This document shows, piece after piece, positions 37,864 through 46,446 of a DNA stretch of 64,000 nucleotides. Position 1 is the stretch's first letter, and the number at the start of each line of letters is the position of its first letter. The stretch comes from Opitutales bacterium (GTDB lineage Bacteria > Verrucomicrobiota > Verrucomicrobiia > Opitutales > UBA953). Below the pieces are notes generated by a model, which saw only the letters and a program-made list of their open reading frames with translations, searched no databases and had not been told where the DNA came from. Both the position numbers and the translations under genes were made by a program. Location of the stretch: assembly GCA_024697185.1 (NCBI GenBank), contig JAILGB010000020.1, positions 62,001 through 126,000 on the forward strand, read 5' to 3'.

Positions 37864-38778
37864 CTAAACGCGACGGCGTTGTCTTTTCGGCGATTTTTCC
37901 ACGGGTTGCGGCTTTTCGGATTTGCGGTCCCTTTTGCCGGGCTTTGCCTCCGCTTCCTGAGCATCTTCCGCCGGACGCTCCACAAGCTTTTTGGGCAGCG
38001 GTGCGACCGAGGCGCTTTGGATATCCAGGCGGTCATTGCCTTTCTTGTCCTTTTTAGGAATAATGAAGACAACAGAACGCATTTCCGGATTTAAAATCAA
38101 TTGCGAAGAATAAGTCATTTTCCACACGTTCTCAAGCAATGTCGCCAGCTTAACCTCCAAAATAGCCCGTCCCGAAACTTCGCGGGAACGCGCCAAACCG
38201 CGCGGAGAAATTTCAAAATTTTGCATTTCATACTTGCCGCAGTCCGGATCGTTGCGATCCGCCAAATCAATGTTCCCGCGAATTGTCTTTGAAGACATGT
38301 TCACGAAAAGAAGCGAGCCTTGCGGGAACGCGGATTCGCTAAAATCAAAAATTGCCGGAGTCGCCGTGCGAATATCGCCGGGAATCAAAACACCGACTTC
38401 CTTCATCCCTTCCCGCAGAGGAATTTTGGCATATTCGATATATTCCAAGTCGCTTTTGGGAACACCCTCCTCCTTGCGCTTTTCAATCTCCTCCGCCGTC
38501 GCCTTGCGATAAAGCATCATCGGCAAAGGACCGCTATACGCATAGGCTTTCAAAAACGCCATCTGCGTAATCATAAACGGCAAATAGTCGCGACCGTCCT
38601 TGTAAAAAAGCGCCTCTTGGTTTTTAGAACGCGCATCCTGCCAATAAGACGCGCGGACAATAATGCCGTGCGCTTTTGCCGAAGAGGCGTTCCCGCGGCT
38701 TTGTTGCGCAAAAACAGCCGACGAAAAAACGGTGGCCGCCAATGCCGCCACAAAAAAAATCTTCAGGGTTTTAAACAT
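37864..38778 (-). CDS. Secreted protein of unknown function with basic C-terminal tail
   Basis: 304 aa. Seen: signal peptide (about 1-24, A-V-F-A-Q), a mainly beta-stranded body without recognised motifs, and a Lys/Arg/Pro-rich tail after about residue 262 (K-R-D-R-K-S-E-K and P-K-R-Q-R-R-R-V). I do not recognise a family. It is first in a run with the BFN protein, dus, gluQ and rmuC, after the ilvC terminator. Confidence 0.6.
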   Translation of the reverse strand: MFKTLKIFFVAALAATVFSSAVFAQQSRGNASSAKAHGIIVRASYWQDARSKNQEALFYKDGRDYLPFMITQMAFLKAYAYSGPLPMMLYRKATAEEIEKRKEEGVPKSDLEYIEYAKIPLREGMKEVGVLIPGDIRTATPAIFDFSESAFPQGSLLFVNMSSKTIRGNIDLADRNDPDCGKYEMQNFEISPRGLARSREVSGRAILEVKLATLLENVWKMTYSSQLILNPEMRSVVFIIPKKDKKGNDRLDIQSASVAPLPKKLVERPAEDAQEAEAKPGKRDRKSEKPQPVEKSPKRQRRRV

Positions 38779-38863
38779 GTCTCCATTATAAATTGAAATG
38801 ACAAATCCCGCAAGAATTCACAAAAACCGAAGTCCCCGTTCATCACGACCGGCAAACCCGCGA

Positions 38864-38909
38864 CAAAAAAAAGGCGTTCCCGCAAAATTTACGGGAACGC
38901 CTTTTTTAT
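38864..38909 (-). terminator. Bidirectional terminator after ilvC from an inverted motif pair
   Basis: AAGGCGTTCCCG (38871-38882) and CGGGAACGCCTT (38892-38903) form a 12-bp perfect stem, extended by flanking A and T runs on both sides. The clearest example in the window of the motif used as a terminator; 12 nt after the ilvC stop. Confidence 0.9.
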
Positions 38910-38920
38910 TTTTCGCAAAA

Positions 38921-40036
38921 TTATTTGCGTTCAAACAACTTGCGAATCTTCGCGCCGACGATTTCCGCCGGATGTTGTGCGAGCTGTTCGCGCTTTTTGG
39001 CGAGAACCGGAGCACCCTTGGAGGCTTCGCGCATCCAGATTTTTGCAAACTCGCCGGACTCAATGCGCTTGAGGGATTCTTTCATGCGCTTTTTCACATC
39101 GGGCGTGATAATCTTGGGTCCGTTAAAATATTCGCCGAACTCCGCCGTATTCGAGATGACGCCGTTCATCGCCGCAATGCCCTTGTTGTAAATGATATCC
39201 ACAATGAGCTTCGCCTCGTGAATGCATTCGAAATAAGCCATTTCGCCCGGATAGCCGGCTTCAATGAGAGTTTCAAAACCGTATTTCATCAAATCGACAA
39301 TGCCGCCGCAAAGAACATTCTGTTCGCCGAAAAGATCTTCGTAGGTTTCCTGCTGCATCGTGCACTCGAGCACTCCGCCGCGCGTCAGGCCTTCGCCCTT
39401 TGCGATTGCGAGCGCTGTCGCGAGAGCTTTGCCGGAAGCGTCCTGCCAAACGGCGACGAGACCCGGGCAACCAAAACCTTCTTCAAAAACGCGACGGACT
39501 TCCGTTCCCGGACCTTTGGGAGCGACCATGATGACATCGACGCCCGCCGGGGGAACGATATTTTTGAAGACATAGGCGAAACCGTGCGAGCAGCAGAGCG
39601 TTTTGCCCGGAGTCACATATTTCGCAATCTCATCGGCATAAACCGACTTGTGCGATTCGTCCGGCAACAAAATATGAATGATGTCGGCGCGTTTGGCGGC
39701 TTCGGCGACAGAGAACACCGCAAACCCGGCTTCCTTGGCAGCCTTGAAGGATTTTCCCTTGCGGACGCCGATAATCACATTGCAGCCGCTGTCGCGGAGA
39801 CAAAGCGCCTGGGCGCGTCCCTGAGCTCCAAAGCCCATGATCGCGATGGTCTTGTCTTTGAGGAACGAGAGATCCGCGTCTTTGTCGTGAAAAATTTTGA
39901 CCGCTTTTGCGGGTGCTTTTTTCGCGGGTTTTTTAGAAGCCGCAGCCTTGGCGACTGTGGCGGTTTTGGTGGCGGGAACAGCCTTTTTCGCTGCAGCCTT
40001 CACCGTTTCCTTTTTCACTGTTTTTTTTGTTGCCAT
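38921..40036 (-). CDS. ilvC: Ketol-acid reductoisomerase with N-terminal histone-H1-like tail
   Basis: Second enzyme of valine/isoleucine synthesis. 371 aa against about 330 for class I. Residues 1-46 consist almost only of Lys, Ala, Thr, Val and Pro (for example A-S-K-K-P-A-K-K-A-P-A-K), like bacterial histone H1-like proteins; the enzyme starts at about 47. Seen in the enzyme: G-F-G-A-Q-G-R-A-Q-A, the NADP loop V-R-K-G-K-S-F, A-P-K-G-P-G-T, and the metal-binding D-L-F-G-E-Q region. It follows ilvH by 30 nt. The tail has no known role in catalysis. Confidence 0.93.
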   Translation of the reverse strand: MATKKTVKKETVKAAAKKAVPATKTATVAKAAASKKPAKKAPAKAVKIFHDKDADLSFLKDKTIAIMGFGAQGRAQALCLRDSGCNVIIGVRKGKSFKAAKEAGFAVFSVAEAAKRADIIHILLPDESHKSVYADEIAKYVTPGKTLCCSHGFAYVFKNIVPPAGVDVIMVAPKGPGTEVRRVFEEGFGCPGLVAVWQDASGKALATALAIAKGEGLTRGGVLECTMQQETYEDLFGEQNVLCGGIVDLMKYGFETLIEAGYPGEMAYFECIHEAKLIVDIIYNKGIAAMNGVISNTAEFGEYFNGPKIITPDVKKRMKESLKRIESGEFAKIWMREASKGAPVLAKKREQLAQHPAEIVGAKIRKLFERK

Positions 40037-40066
40037 GATATTTTTGTAATAAAAAATGTTGACGGT

Positions 40067-40558
40067 CTATTTCGCGACGAGCATTCCGCGCTCAAGATTG
40101 AGAGTTCCCGTGCGAATCAATTCGATAATGTCAAATTTTTCCATTAAAGTTAAAAACGCCTTTGTCTTATTGGCGTTGCCGGTAAATTCGAGCACGAGGC
40201 TGTCAAAAGCGACGTCCACGACTTGCGCTCTGAAGATTTCCGCCAGTCCGATAATGTTCGCCCGCGTCGCATCGTCCGCTCTCACTCTGACAAGCACAAG
40301 TTCCCGTGCGACACAATTGACACCGTCATAATTTTGAACCGTGATGACATTGTCAAGGCGGTCAAGCTGACGAATACAACGGTTAAGGGATTCTTCGTCC
40401 GCTATAATTGTCGCCGTTATACGCGAAACCGCCGGATTTTCCGTCGGCGCCACATTTAAGGTTTCGATATTGAATCCGCGCCCGGAAAGCATCCCCGAAA
40501 CGCGAGCAAGCACGCCGAACTTATTTTCGACCAGTGCGGAAATCGTATGTTTGTCCAT
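40067..40558 (-). CDS. ilvH: Acetolactate synthase small (regulatory) subunit
   Basis: ACT-domain subunit giving valine feedback to acetolactate synthase. 163 aa from the ATG at 40558; a longer frame extends through the tRNA gene and is rejected. Seen: H-T-I-S-A-L-V-E-N-K-F-G-V-L-A-R-V and F-N-I-E-T-L-N-V-A-P-T, typical of IlvH/IlvN. The large subunit gene ilvB is not in the window. The ATG lies only 10 nt after the encoded CCA of tRNA-Val(TAC). Confidence 0.94.
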   Translation of the reverse strand: MDKHTISALVENKFGVLARVSGMLSGRGFNIETLNVAPTENPAVSRITATIIADEESLNRCIRQLDRLDNVITVQNYDGVNCVARELVLVRVRADDATRANIIGLAEIFRAQVVDVAFDSLVLEFTGNANKTKAFLTLMEKFDIIELIRTGTLNLERGMLVAK

Positions 40559-40568
40559 GATAAAAAAT

Positions 40569-40645
40569 TGGTAGGCGCTGAGAGATTCGAACTCCCGACC
40601 CTCTCGGTGTAAACGAGATGCTCTAACCAACTGAGCTAAACGCCC
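40569..40645 (-). tRNA. tRNA-Val (anticodon TAC)
   Basis: 77 nt. Acceptor GGGCGTT pairs with AGCGCCT, D arm GCTCAGTTGGTTAGAGC, anticodon stem TCTCG/CGAGA with loop TTTACAC and anticodon TAC (valine), T loop TTCGAAT, ACCA encoded. It sits between the DUF167 gene (24 nt) and ilvH (10 nt) on the same strand, so it is probably part of that transcript. Confidence 0.95.
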
Positions 40646-40669
40646 TCATTAGGGACAATTTTGACAAAT

Positions 40670-40954
40670 CTACTTTGCCGATGCAAGTAAAATATTAAGG
40701 GCGAGCGCCTTGTCAATACCGAAAATCCGCAAACGTTTTTCCCGGGCTGCCGTTCCCGTTTCGACAACGACGGCGCGCCTGTTTAAATTCAGCGTTCCCG
40801 CAATAAATTTTTCCAGTTCGCGATTGGCGCGCCCGCCTTCCGGCACCGCTTGGATCTTGATTTTTAACGAATCCCCCAAAAGCCCGACAACCTCCGTACG
40901 CTTAGCGTTGGGAACGGCATGAATCTGCAGGACGAATGAATCCGTTTCCGACAC
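40670..40954 (-). CDS. DUF167/YggU-family protein
   Basis: 94 aa, family length. Seen: V-P-N-A-K-R-T-E-V-V-G, L-K-I-K-I-Q-A-V-P-E-G-G-R-A-N, and R-A-V-V-V-E-T-G-x8-K, the conserved pattern of this small alpha/beta family of unknown function. It is 2 nt from the FtsB-like gene. Confidence 0.88.
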   Translation of the reverse strand: MSETDSFVLQIHAVPNAKRTEVVGLLGDSLKIKIQAVPEGGRANRELEKFIAGTLNLNRRAVVVETGTAAREKRLRIFGIDKALALNILLASAK

Positions 40955-40956
40955 GG

Positions 40957-41250
40957 CTATCGCCCCTCTTTCTCACCCACGACCACTTCACCTTCGACAG
41001 CCATACCCGCATGGCGCCGCGCTTCCATTTCACTAAACTCCTTGTCTTTCAAAAGATGATCGATATAAAGATCATAATACTCAATATCCTCCTCGGCTTT
41101 CTTATATTTTTGAAGCAGCTCTCCGTATTGGTTCTCCAATTTTTTAATCCGTTCCTCCGCACGCGAATAGGACGAATAGAAATAGTAGAAAACCGAAGAA
41201 AATACAAACAGCGAAAAAATCGCGGAAAGCCAAGGCAGATATTTTTTCAT
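40957..41250 (-). CDS. FtsB/DivIC-like septum formation initiator
   Basis: 97 aa. Seen: one N-terminal transmembrane helix (about 7-28), a coiled coil (about 30-70), and A-R-R-H-A-G-M-A-V-E-G-E-V-V-V, which matches the end of FtsB/DivIC proteins (A-R-x-x-x-G-x-x-x-x-G-E-x-V). FtsB joins FtsL and FtsQ at the division site. It follows tolB, another envelope gene, by 12 nt. Confidence 0.65.
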   Translation of the reverse strand: MKKYLPWLSAIFSLFVFSSVFYYFYSSYSRAEERIKKLENQYGELLQKYKKAEEDIEYYDLYIDHLLKDKEFSEMEARRHAGMAVEGEVVVGEKEGR

Positions 41251-41262
41251 TTCGGGAAAAAA

Positions 41263-42501
41263 TTACTTTAAGACCAGCGTTGCGGGATCGCTGCAGTTTT
41301 TCATGCTCGCAGGCGAAAGTCTCGTGCATTTGGGCGTTGTCGCCGCCTCCGTATCGACCAGAACCAGCCAACGGCTGCGCCCGCCCTCTTCGACCGCCAC
41401 GACATGACGGCCGTCCGAACACCACTGGGGATTGGAAAGACGCCGCGGGAGCGGCAAGACGACCGTCTCTTTTTTTGCCGTGTCATAAACCGCGATCTTG
41501 TCTCCGCCTCGCCGCAGCGAAAAAGCGATTTTTGTCGGCGAAACCGTGCTCCAGTCCGGATCGGTCGAATACTCCATCGGCGTTCCCGCCAAACGCTGTT
41601 TCTTGCCGCCGCTCGCGGGAACGACATAAAGGCTGGGACGCCCCGTCGCCCCGGAGACAAAACAAATCGTTTTGCCGTCCGGAGAAAATGTCGGACAGGT
41701 CTGCAGGCTGCCGTCCGGGCAGACGGCCTTGGCGTTCCCGCCGCTTGCCGGCTTGGTGTAAATATTCATCGGACCCTTCGCCGAAAGGGCGAGAACGACA
41801 TTGTGCCCGTCCGGGGAAAAATCACCGCCGGTGTTGCTGTTGCGGTAAGTCGCAAATTTTGAGGATTTGCCCGTCGCGACATCGACGGCATAAACATCTG
41901 CCGGTCCCGAACGGTAAGTCGTATAGAGAATGCGCTTGCCGTCAGGCGACCAGTGCGGCGCGAGAGAAATGCTGCGGTGATTGGTCAAAGGCTTGATTTT
42001 GCCGGCAAAACGCAAATCCGACCACCAGATCTCCTTGTGCCCGGAACGGTCGGAGGCAAACGCGATTTTTGTCTTGGAAAAAAGCGGCTTGAGTTTCCAG
42101 CCGTATTTTTTGCCGACGGCGACAATGATCTCATCGCAAAGTTTTGCCACGGCGTCCGGATTGTCCGGCGTTCCCACGACAAAAACCGTTCCCGCAAACG
42201 CCGGATCCGCACCCTCACCCTTCGCCGTCATCGAACCGTCGGGATTGGCGGTCACGACAATCATCGCGCTGCTCGTCGTCGGATTGCTGACACTAAACGC
42301 GCCGTGCATATTGAGGGCGGCGCGCACCTGCCCCGCCAAAGCCTGATTGTCCGATTTGACCCGCACAGGCAAAATTCCCTGACGGATCAGCGCCGACGCG
42401 GAAGACTGGACGGAAACATCGTTCGCAACGAGCGACGGCGCGCAAAAAACAAAAGCCGCGGCGGCAAAGGCCGTTAAAATCGATTTGGAGATAAAATTCA
42501 T
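41263..42501 (-). CDS. tolB: TolB-like periplasmic beta-propeller protein
   Basis: 412 aa with a signal peptide (about 1-26). Seen: an N-terminal alpha/beta domain, then six WD40-like repeats with the TolB signature S-P-D-G (P-H-W-S-P-D-G-K-R-I, D-F-S-P-D-G-H, T-F-S-P-D-G-K). TolB is the periplasmic part of the Tol-Pal system that pulls the outer membrane during division. No tolQRA or pal is visible, so orthology is likely but not certain. Confidence 0.8.
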   Translation of the reverse strand: MNFISKSILTAFAAAAFVFCAPSLVANDVSVQSSASALIRQGILPVRVKSDNQALAGQVRAALNMHGAFSVSNPTTSSAMIVVTANPDGSMTAKGEGADPAFAGTVFVVGTPDNPDAVAKLCDEIIVAVGKKYGWKLKPLFSKTKIAFASDRSGHKEIWWSDLRFAGKIKPLTNHRSISLAPHWSPDGKRILYTTYRSGPADVYAVDVATGKSSKFATYRNSNTGGDFSPDGHNVVLALSAKGPMNIYTKPASGGNAKAVCPDGSLQTCPTFSPDGKTICFVSGATGRPSLYVVPASGGKKQRLAGTPMEYSTDPDWSTVSPTKIAFSLRRGGDKIAVYDTAKKETVVLPLPRRLSNPQWCSDGRHVVAVEEGGRSRWLVLVDTEAATTPKCTRLSPASMKNCSDPATLVLK

Positions 42502-42573
42502 AGCTGTTTTAATTTAATATTATAAAAATTTTCATGTCCCCGCGATATTTTCATCTTGGGATAAAAAAAGCAA

Positions 42574-43113
42574 TTATTTTTCTGACAAAAGCAACTCAAA
42601 AACCCCGTCGAGCTCCCGATAACGCCCGTTGTAGTCAAGTCCGCAACCGACAACAAAAAACGGAGGGATTTCAAGCGCCGGGAACGAGAGTTCGAAACGA
42701 TTGCTTTCCGCCTTGTTAAAAAGCGTATAAAAATTCAACGCCGTTCCCGCCGCCGTTTTGCTTTTCAAAAACTTTTTTGTCTCCTCCAAAGTCAGTCCCG
42801 TATCGCAAAGATCATCAAAAACATTAATCGTCCTATAGGCGCTGAGATCGTCGTCAAGCGCAAGACCTTTCACCGTTCCCGTCGATTGCGTTCCCGAATA
42901 CGAATGGACGGCGATCATCCGGCAGTCGTGCCCCAAATCGCCGGATGCCATCAAATGTTCATAAAAATACCGCGCCCCTTCGAGCAGGACAATATCCAAA
43001 ACCGGTCCCGTGTTTTCCTGTTCCCGCAGATGCCGCCACAGTTTTTTCAAATGCGCCTCGACAAGCGAATAATCCAATACTTTTCTCAAGTTCACGTCTC
43101 TAATCCTTTCCAC
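42574..43113 (-). CDS. hpt: Hypoxanthine phosphoribosyltransferase
   Basis: Purine salvage enzyme. 179 aa. Seen: the PRPP-binding loop V-F-D-D-L-C-D-T-G-L-T-L, the flexible-loop segment H-S-Y-S-G-T-Q-S-T-G, and F-V-V-G-C-G-L-D-Y-N-G-R-Y-R-E-L, diagnostic of the Hpt family. The start is a GTG at 43113 that overlaps the RecO-like gene by 14 nt. Confidence 0.88.
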   Translation of the reverse strand: MERIRDVNLRKVLDYSLVEAHLKKLWRHLREQENTGPVLDIVLLEGARYFYEHLMASGDLGHDCRMIAVHSYSGTQSTGTVKGLALDDDLSAYRTINVFDDLCDTGLTLEETKKFLKSKTAAGTALNFYTLFNKAESNRFELSFPALEIPPFFVVGCGLDYNGRYRELDGVFELLLSEK

Positions 43114-43738
43114 CGTCGCCGTTAAAGCGAAACTGGTGACTGTAGGTCAGCCAACGCTCCAAACGGACGACGAGATGCCGCAACATCCTGGAATCGATTT
43201 TCAATTCGTCGAGCGGCGTTGTCAAAATTTCCTGCGCGGCCTCACGTTCGTCATAAGCCAGATTTTCAAACCAGTCTTCCTTGACGGGATAACCCATCGT
43301 TTTGACAAGCAGCCAAAGCCCTTTAAAATAAATCGCCTGCGGCAGCGGCTTGCTCGCAAAAAAAATCAAAATCCTCTCCGCCAAATCATAAACCGTTTCC
43401 GAAAGATCTGCCGGATACTGGTTTTTCGCCAACAGAAACGCCCAGTTGCTCGCATAGAACAAACTGTCGTAATTGCCGATCCCGCGCATTTTTTCCAAGA
43501 CATTATATTCTTTGGCGACGAGCAGGTCCGTGGCGATGCCGGCCTTGGCGGACGGCAAAACGAGCTCGACCTTGTCAAACAGGTCGGGAACGCAAGTTTT
43601 GGCAGGCTTCTTTTGCCGACCGCCCACAGCATAGCGCACGAGACAGACACGAATGCCCGTTTCGCGCGTTATCAGAGTCACCCTCCAATATTTTTCTCCG
43701 TGGACAACCCGGTCAAGAACGTAACCGCAGACCGACAT
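43100..43738 (-). CDS. RecO-like DNA repair protein
   Basis: 212 aa, slightly short for RecO (about 240). Seen: an N-terminal OB-like start (G-Y-V-L-D-R-V-V-H-G-E-K-Y-W-R-V), then an all-helical part with Y-D-S-L-F-Y-A-S-N and Y-F-K-G-L-W-L-L-V, as in RecO helical domains. The zinc-binding cysteines of many RecO proteins are missing. RecO loads RecA on SSB-coated DNA. The assignment is by pattern; treat as probable. Confidence 0.5.
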   Translation of the reverse strand: MSVCGYVLDRVVHGEKYWRVTLITRETGIRVCLVRYAVGGRQKKPAKTCVPDLFDKVELVLPSAKAGIATDLLVAKEYNVLEKMRGIGNYDSLFYASNWAFLLAKNQYPADLSETVYDLAERILIFFASKPLPQAIYFKGLWLLVKTMGYPVKEDWFENLAYDEREAAQEILTTPLDELKIDSRMLRHLVVRLERWLTYSHQFRFNGDGGKD

Positions 43739-43766
43739 GAAAAACGCCTGAGACCTTCCCTAAAAA

Positions 43767-45332
43767 CTATTTCGACTTTTTGTCCGCTTTCACTTTGTCA
43801 ATGTCCGCATACGGCAAAGCCAAAAAGTTCAAAACCTGATTGTTGGGCGAACCCTCGTAAATCACGCCGATGTGCTCGCCGTCAACCGTGCAAAGACTCG
43901 AATAACCCGCACACGGACGCGCATCATAGAGCAAGCCTTTGTTCCAGGTTCGTCCCTCGTTCGAGGTCATTTTGACCGTCATGTTGCGACGACCGCTCGA
44001 ACTGTCCGGGTTTGAAAAATAAATTTTGCCGCCGACCTTGAGCGATGCCGCCTGACAGCCGCCCGGCTGACGCAAAACGCCCGCGCCCTTCGTCAGATTC
44101 TCCGTGCTCTTCCAGGTTTTGCCCAAATCCTTTGTCTCGTATCCGTCACGACGACCACCGGCGCCGCCGCGCGAGTTAAAGAGGATTGTACCGTTGTTCA
44201 ACTCGACACAGGTGGACTCCGATCCGCCATGAGGCGTCTCTTTGGAGCTCGTCCAAGTTTTGCCGTGGTCTTTGGAATAGACGAGCACACCGCGGGAAGC
44301 GCCTTCTCCGCCTTGTCCCTTGTGATTCCAGACCTGACACGGGAACACCAGCGTGCCGTCCTTCAGCTGAATGCCCTCGCCCGGACCCTGAAAGAGGCAA
44401 GCCCAATTTTTCGTATCCGCATCGTCGAGCCGCTTGACGCTTTCCGTAATATTGACCGGCTTGCTCCACGACTTGCCGTCATTTTTTGAACTGATAATCA
44501 AAATCTGTCCGCATTTCTGTGGCGATGTCGTTCCCGACTCGCTCGACCAAATCGGATGCCCGGACTGCGGCGCCCAAAGACCGGCGACAAAAATCTCATC
44601 CGTCTGCGCATCATAAAGGATGCCGGGATCGCCGACGCCCTTGGTCACCTCCATTCCCTTGGAAGTCATAATCGGCTCGACCGCCGACCAAGTTTTTCCC
44701 AAATCCGTCGAACGCGACATACCGATGTCGATATTGGCGGGCAAGTCGCCCGCGTGACCGTAACGGATATCAAAAACGGCGACCAAGGTTCCCTTTTTCG
44801 TCTGCGTGATTGCAGGAATACGATAATTTTTGGAATTGCAGTCGCCCGTCTTCGCGATCGTATAGCCGATGCGTTGCGTCACCTTGGCGTTTGACAAATC
44901 GATTGACGACTTGCCGATCTTCACATGGCTGACCGACAAGGAAATCTTGTCGCTGAGCGACGCCACCTTGTCCGCCAGGCGGACGCTGACAAAAATCTTG
45001 TCCTCGGAATCCAACGGGACGCTGCCTTTCAAAACCAGTTTGCCGGGACGCGGTTTCACCGAAGCGAATTTTTTGCCGGCCTTCGCGACATCGCCGCCGA
45101 CATAGACCGTAATCTCCTTAATATCCTTAAAATTTTTCGTTCCCGAAAAATCAAGATGAATCTCCTGCAAAAGCTCCGAGTTCGATGACACATCCAGCTG
45201 GATAAGCGGATTATAGTCCAGACGAACCATCGCCGGCCAGACTTCAATCACCGGTTTTACATTCGCTGCCAACAAGGCGATCGGGGAGCTCGCGATACAA
45301 AAAGATGCCAATGCAATTTTTTTAAAGGTCAT
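43767..45332 (-). CDS. Secreted exo-alpha-sialidase (GH33)
   Basis: 521 aa with a signal peptide (about 1-22). Seen: an N-terminal beta domain (about 25-160), then the six-bladed propeller with the Y-R-I-P-A-I motif (arginine of the substrate triad), and repeated Asp boxes S-x-D-x-G-x-T-W: S-T-D-L-G-K-T-W, S-K-D-H-G-K-T-W, T-K-D-L-G-K-T-W, S-N-E-G-R-T-W. The acid/nucleophile region is present in the last blades. It releases terminal sialic acids from glycans and points to life on host mucin. Confidence 0.88.
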   Translation of the reverse strand: MTFKKIALASFCIASSPIALLAANVKPVIEVWPAMVRLDYNPLIQLDVSSNSELLQEIHLDFSGTKNFKDIKEITVYVGGDVAKAGKKFASVKPRPGKLVLKGSVPLDSEDKIFVSVRLADKVASLSDKISLSVSHVKIGKSSIDLSNAKVTQRIGYTIAKTGDCNSKNYRIPAITQTKKGTLVAVFDIRYGHAGDLPANIDIGMSRSTDLGKTWSAVEPIMTSKGMEVTKGVGDPGILYDAQTDEIFVAGLWAPQSGHPIWSSESGTTSPQKCGQILIISSKNDGKSWSKPVNITESVKRLDDADTKNWACLFQGPGEGIQLKDGTLVFPCQVWNHKGQGGEGASRGVLVYSKDHGKTWTSSKETPHGGSESTCVELNNGTILFNSRGGAGGRRDGYETKDLGKTWKSTENLTKGAGVLRQPGGCQAASLKVGGKIYFSNPDSSSGRRNMTVKMTSNEGRTWNKGLLYDARPCAGYSSLCTVDGEHIGVIYEGSPNNQVLNFLALPYADIDKVKADKKSK

Positions 45333-45426
45333 AAAATATCTGAATTTTTAGGGTTCAACACTCTTATTAAACGGCAAGCACCCCCGTTTTGCGAGATTAA
45401 AATTACTAAAAACGAAAGAAAATAAA

Positions 45427-45470
45427 GAGTGCTCCGTTCCCGCAGGCGCGTTCCCGTAAAATCACTCTTT
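45427..45470 (-). terminator. Possible terminator after tadA with two motif copies in the loop
   Basis: AAAGAGTG and CACTCTTT form an 8-bp stem overlapping the tadA stop codon; the loop holds two motif copies (45432 and a one-base variant), and a T-rich tract follows on the minus strand. Confidence 0.45.
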
Positions 45471-45962
45471 TTCGCGTTTGAGTCTGAAATATGCCTGAAT
45501 CAGTTCGCGGCACTTGTCTTCAAGCACTCCGGAGCAGATTTGCGGGCGATGATTGCTCTTGGGCAGATCCTGCAAAGCGGTAGCGCCGCCGAGACAGCCC
45601 ATTTTGGGATCACCCCAGGCATAGACGACACGCCCGAGCCTTGCCATGATCGTCGCGCCGGAGCACATCGGACACGGCTCCTTGGTGACATAGAGCGTGC
45701 AGGCGTTGAGCCGCCAGTCGCCAAGTGCGTTCGCCGCCTGCGTTATCGCCAGGATTTCCGCATGCGCCGTCGGATCGCAGGCGGCGACTGTCCGGTTGTG
45801 GGCGCTTGCGATGACCTGTTCGCCGTTGACGATGACGGCGCCGATCGGCACCTCGTCCTCTTCCCAAGCCTTTAACGCCTCGTTGTAGGCGAGCGTCATA
45901 TAATAGGCGTCATCGCGAACGAGTTCGGAAGGGAAAATCGGCGGGAACGGGCAATGCATCAT
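45462..45962 (-). CDS. tadA: tRNA-specific adenosine deaminase
   Basis: Makes inosine at the wobble position of tRNA(Arg). 166 aa. Seen: the zinc/catalytic H-A-E-I motif and P-C-P-M-C-S-G-A, and N-R-T-V near the substrate pocket. It overlaps the DUF5069 gene by 4 nt (ATGA). Two ATGs are adjacent at the start. Confidence 0.94.
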   Translation of the reverse strand: MMHCPFPPIFPSELVRDDAYYMTLAYNEALKAWEEDEVPIGAVIVNGEQVIASAHNRTVAACDPTAHAEILAITQAANALGDWRLNACTLYVTKEPCPMCSGATIMARLGRVVYAWGDPKMGCLGGATALQDLPKSNHRPQICSGVLEDKCRELIQAYFRLKREKE

Positions 45963-46444
45963 TTGATTCTCTGTTCGTCAAAATCAATCATGTCGGCAAA
46001 AGAAATGATATCCGCCGCCCGTTCGGGACATCCCATTTTCGTCAGCGACTGCAAAAGCGCCTCCCGCCCCATTTCGCTCATGCCTTTTTGCACAAGCTCG
46101 CGATTCCATTTGGCGACACGGAGATCTTTGGGAAAAAGCTCCAGGAGCGCCTTGTCGAGCGCGGCATTGTCGTTCCCGTAAATCTTGACAAGCTCGACAA
46201 CCTGCTGCGGATCGATTCCGAGATGCATACAGAGAAAACGGTCAAAGCCCTTGCAAAAATTCCGCTGGTAGGACTTCGGGAGCGTTCCCGTGAGATGTTT
46301 GCGGATCTTGGCGATAAAGCGCGGCAGATGCAGCAGCCCCGTCGCGGCATGCGGAATATAGGGCGACGGCAGGTCAAGACAGATTTCTCCCGTCGCCTCA
46401 CTGTAGAGCATCAACGGATTGTCGGTTGGTTTGGGTTCGATCAT
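45959..46444 (-). CDS. DUF5069-family protein
   Basis: 161 aa. Seen: L-P-R-F-I-A-K-I-R-K-H-L-T-G-T-L-P and Y-Q-R-N-F-C-K-G-F-D-R-F-L, the pattern of DUF5069, with a helical C-terminal half. Function unknown. It lies between the MCE lipoprotein gene (2 nt) and tadA (overlap), so it belongs to that transcript. Confidence 0.75.
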   Translation of the reverse strand: MIEPKPTDNPLMLYSEATGEICLDLPSPYIPHAATGLLHLPRFIAKIRKHLTGTLPKSYQRNFCKGFDRFLCMHLGIDPQQVVELVKIYGNDNAALDKALLELFPKDLRVAKWNRELVQKGMSEMGREALLQSLTKMGCPERAADIISFADMIDFDEQRIK

Positions 46445-46446
46445 AT

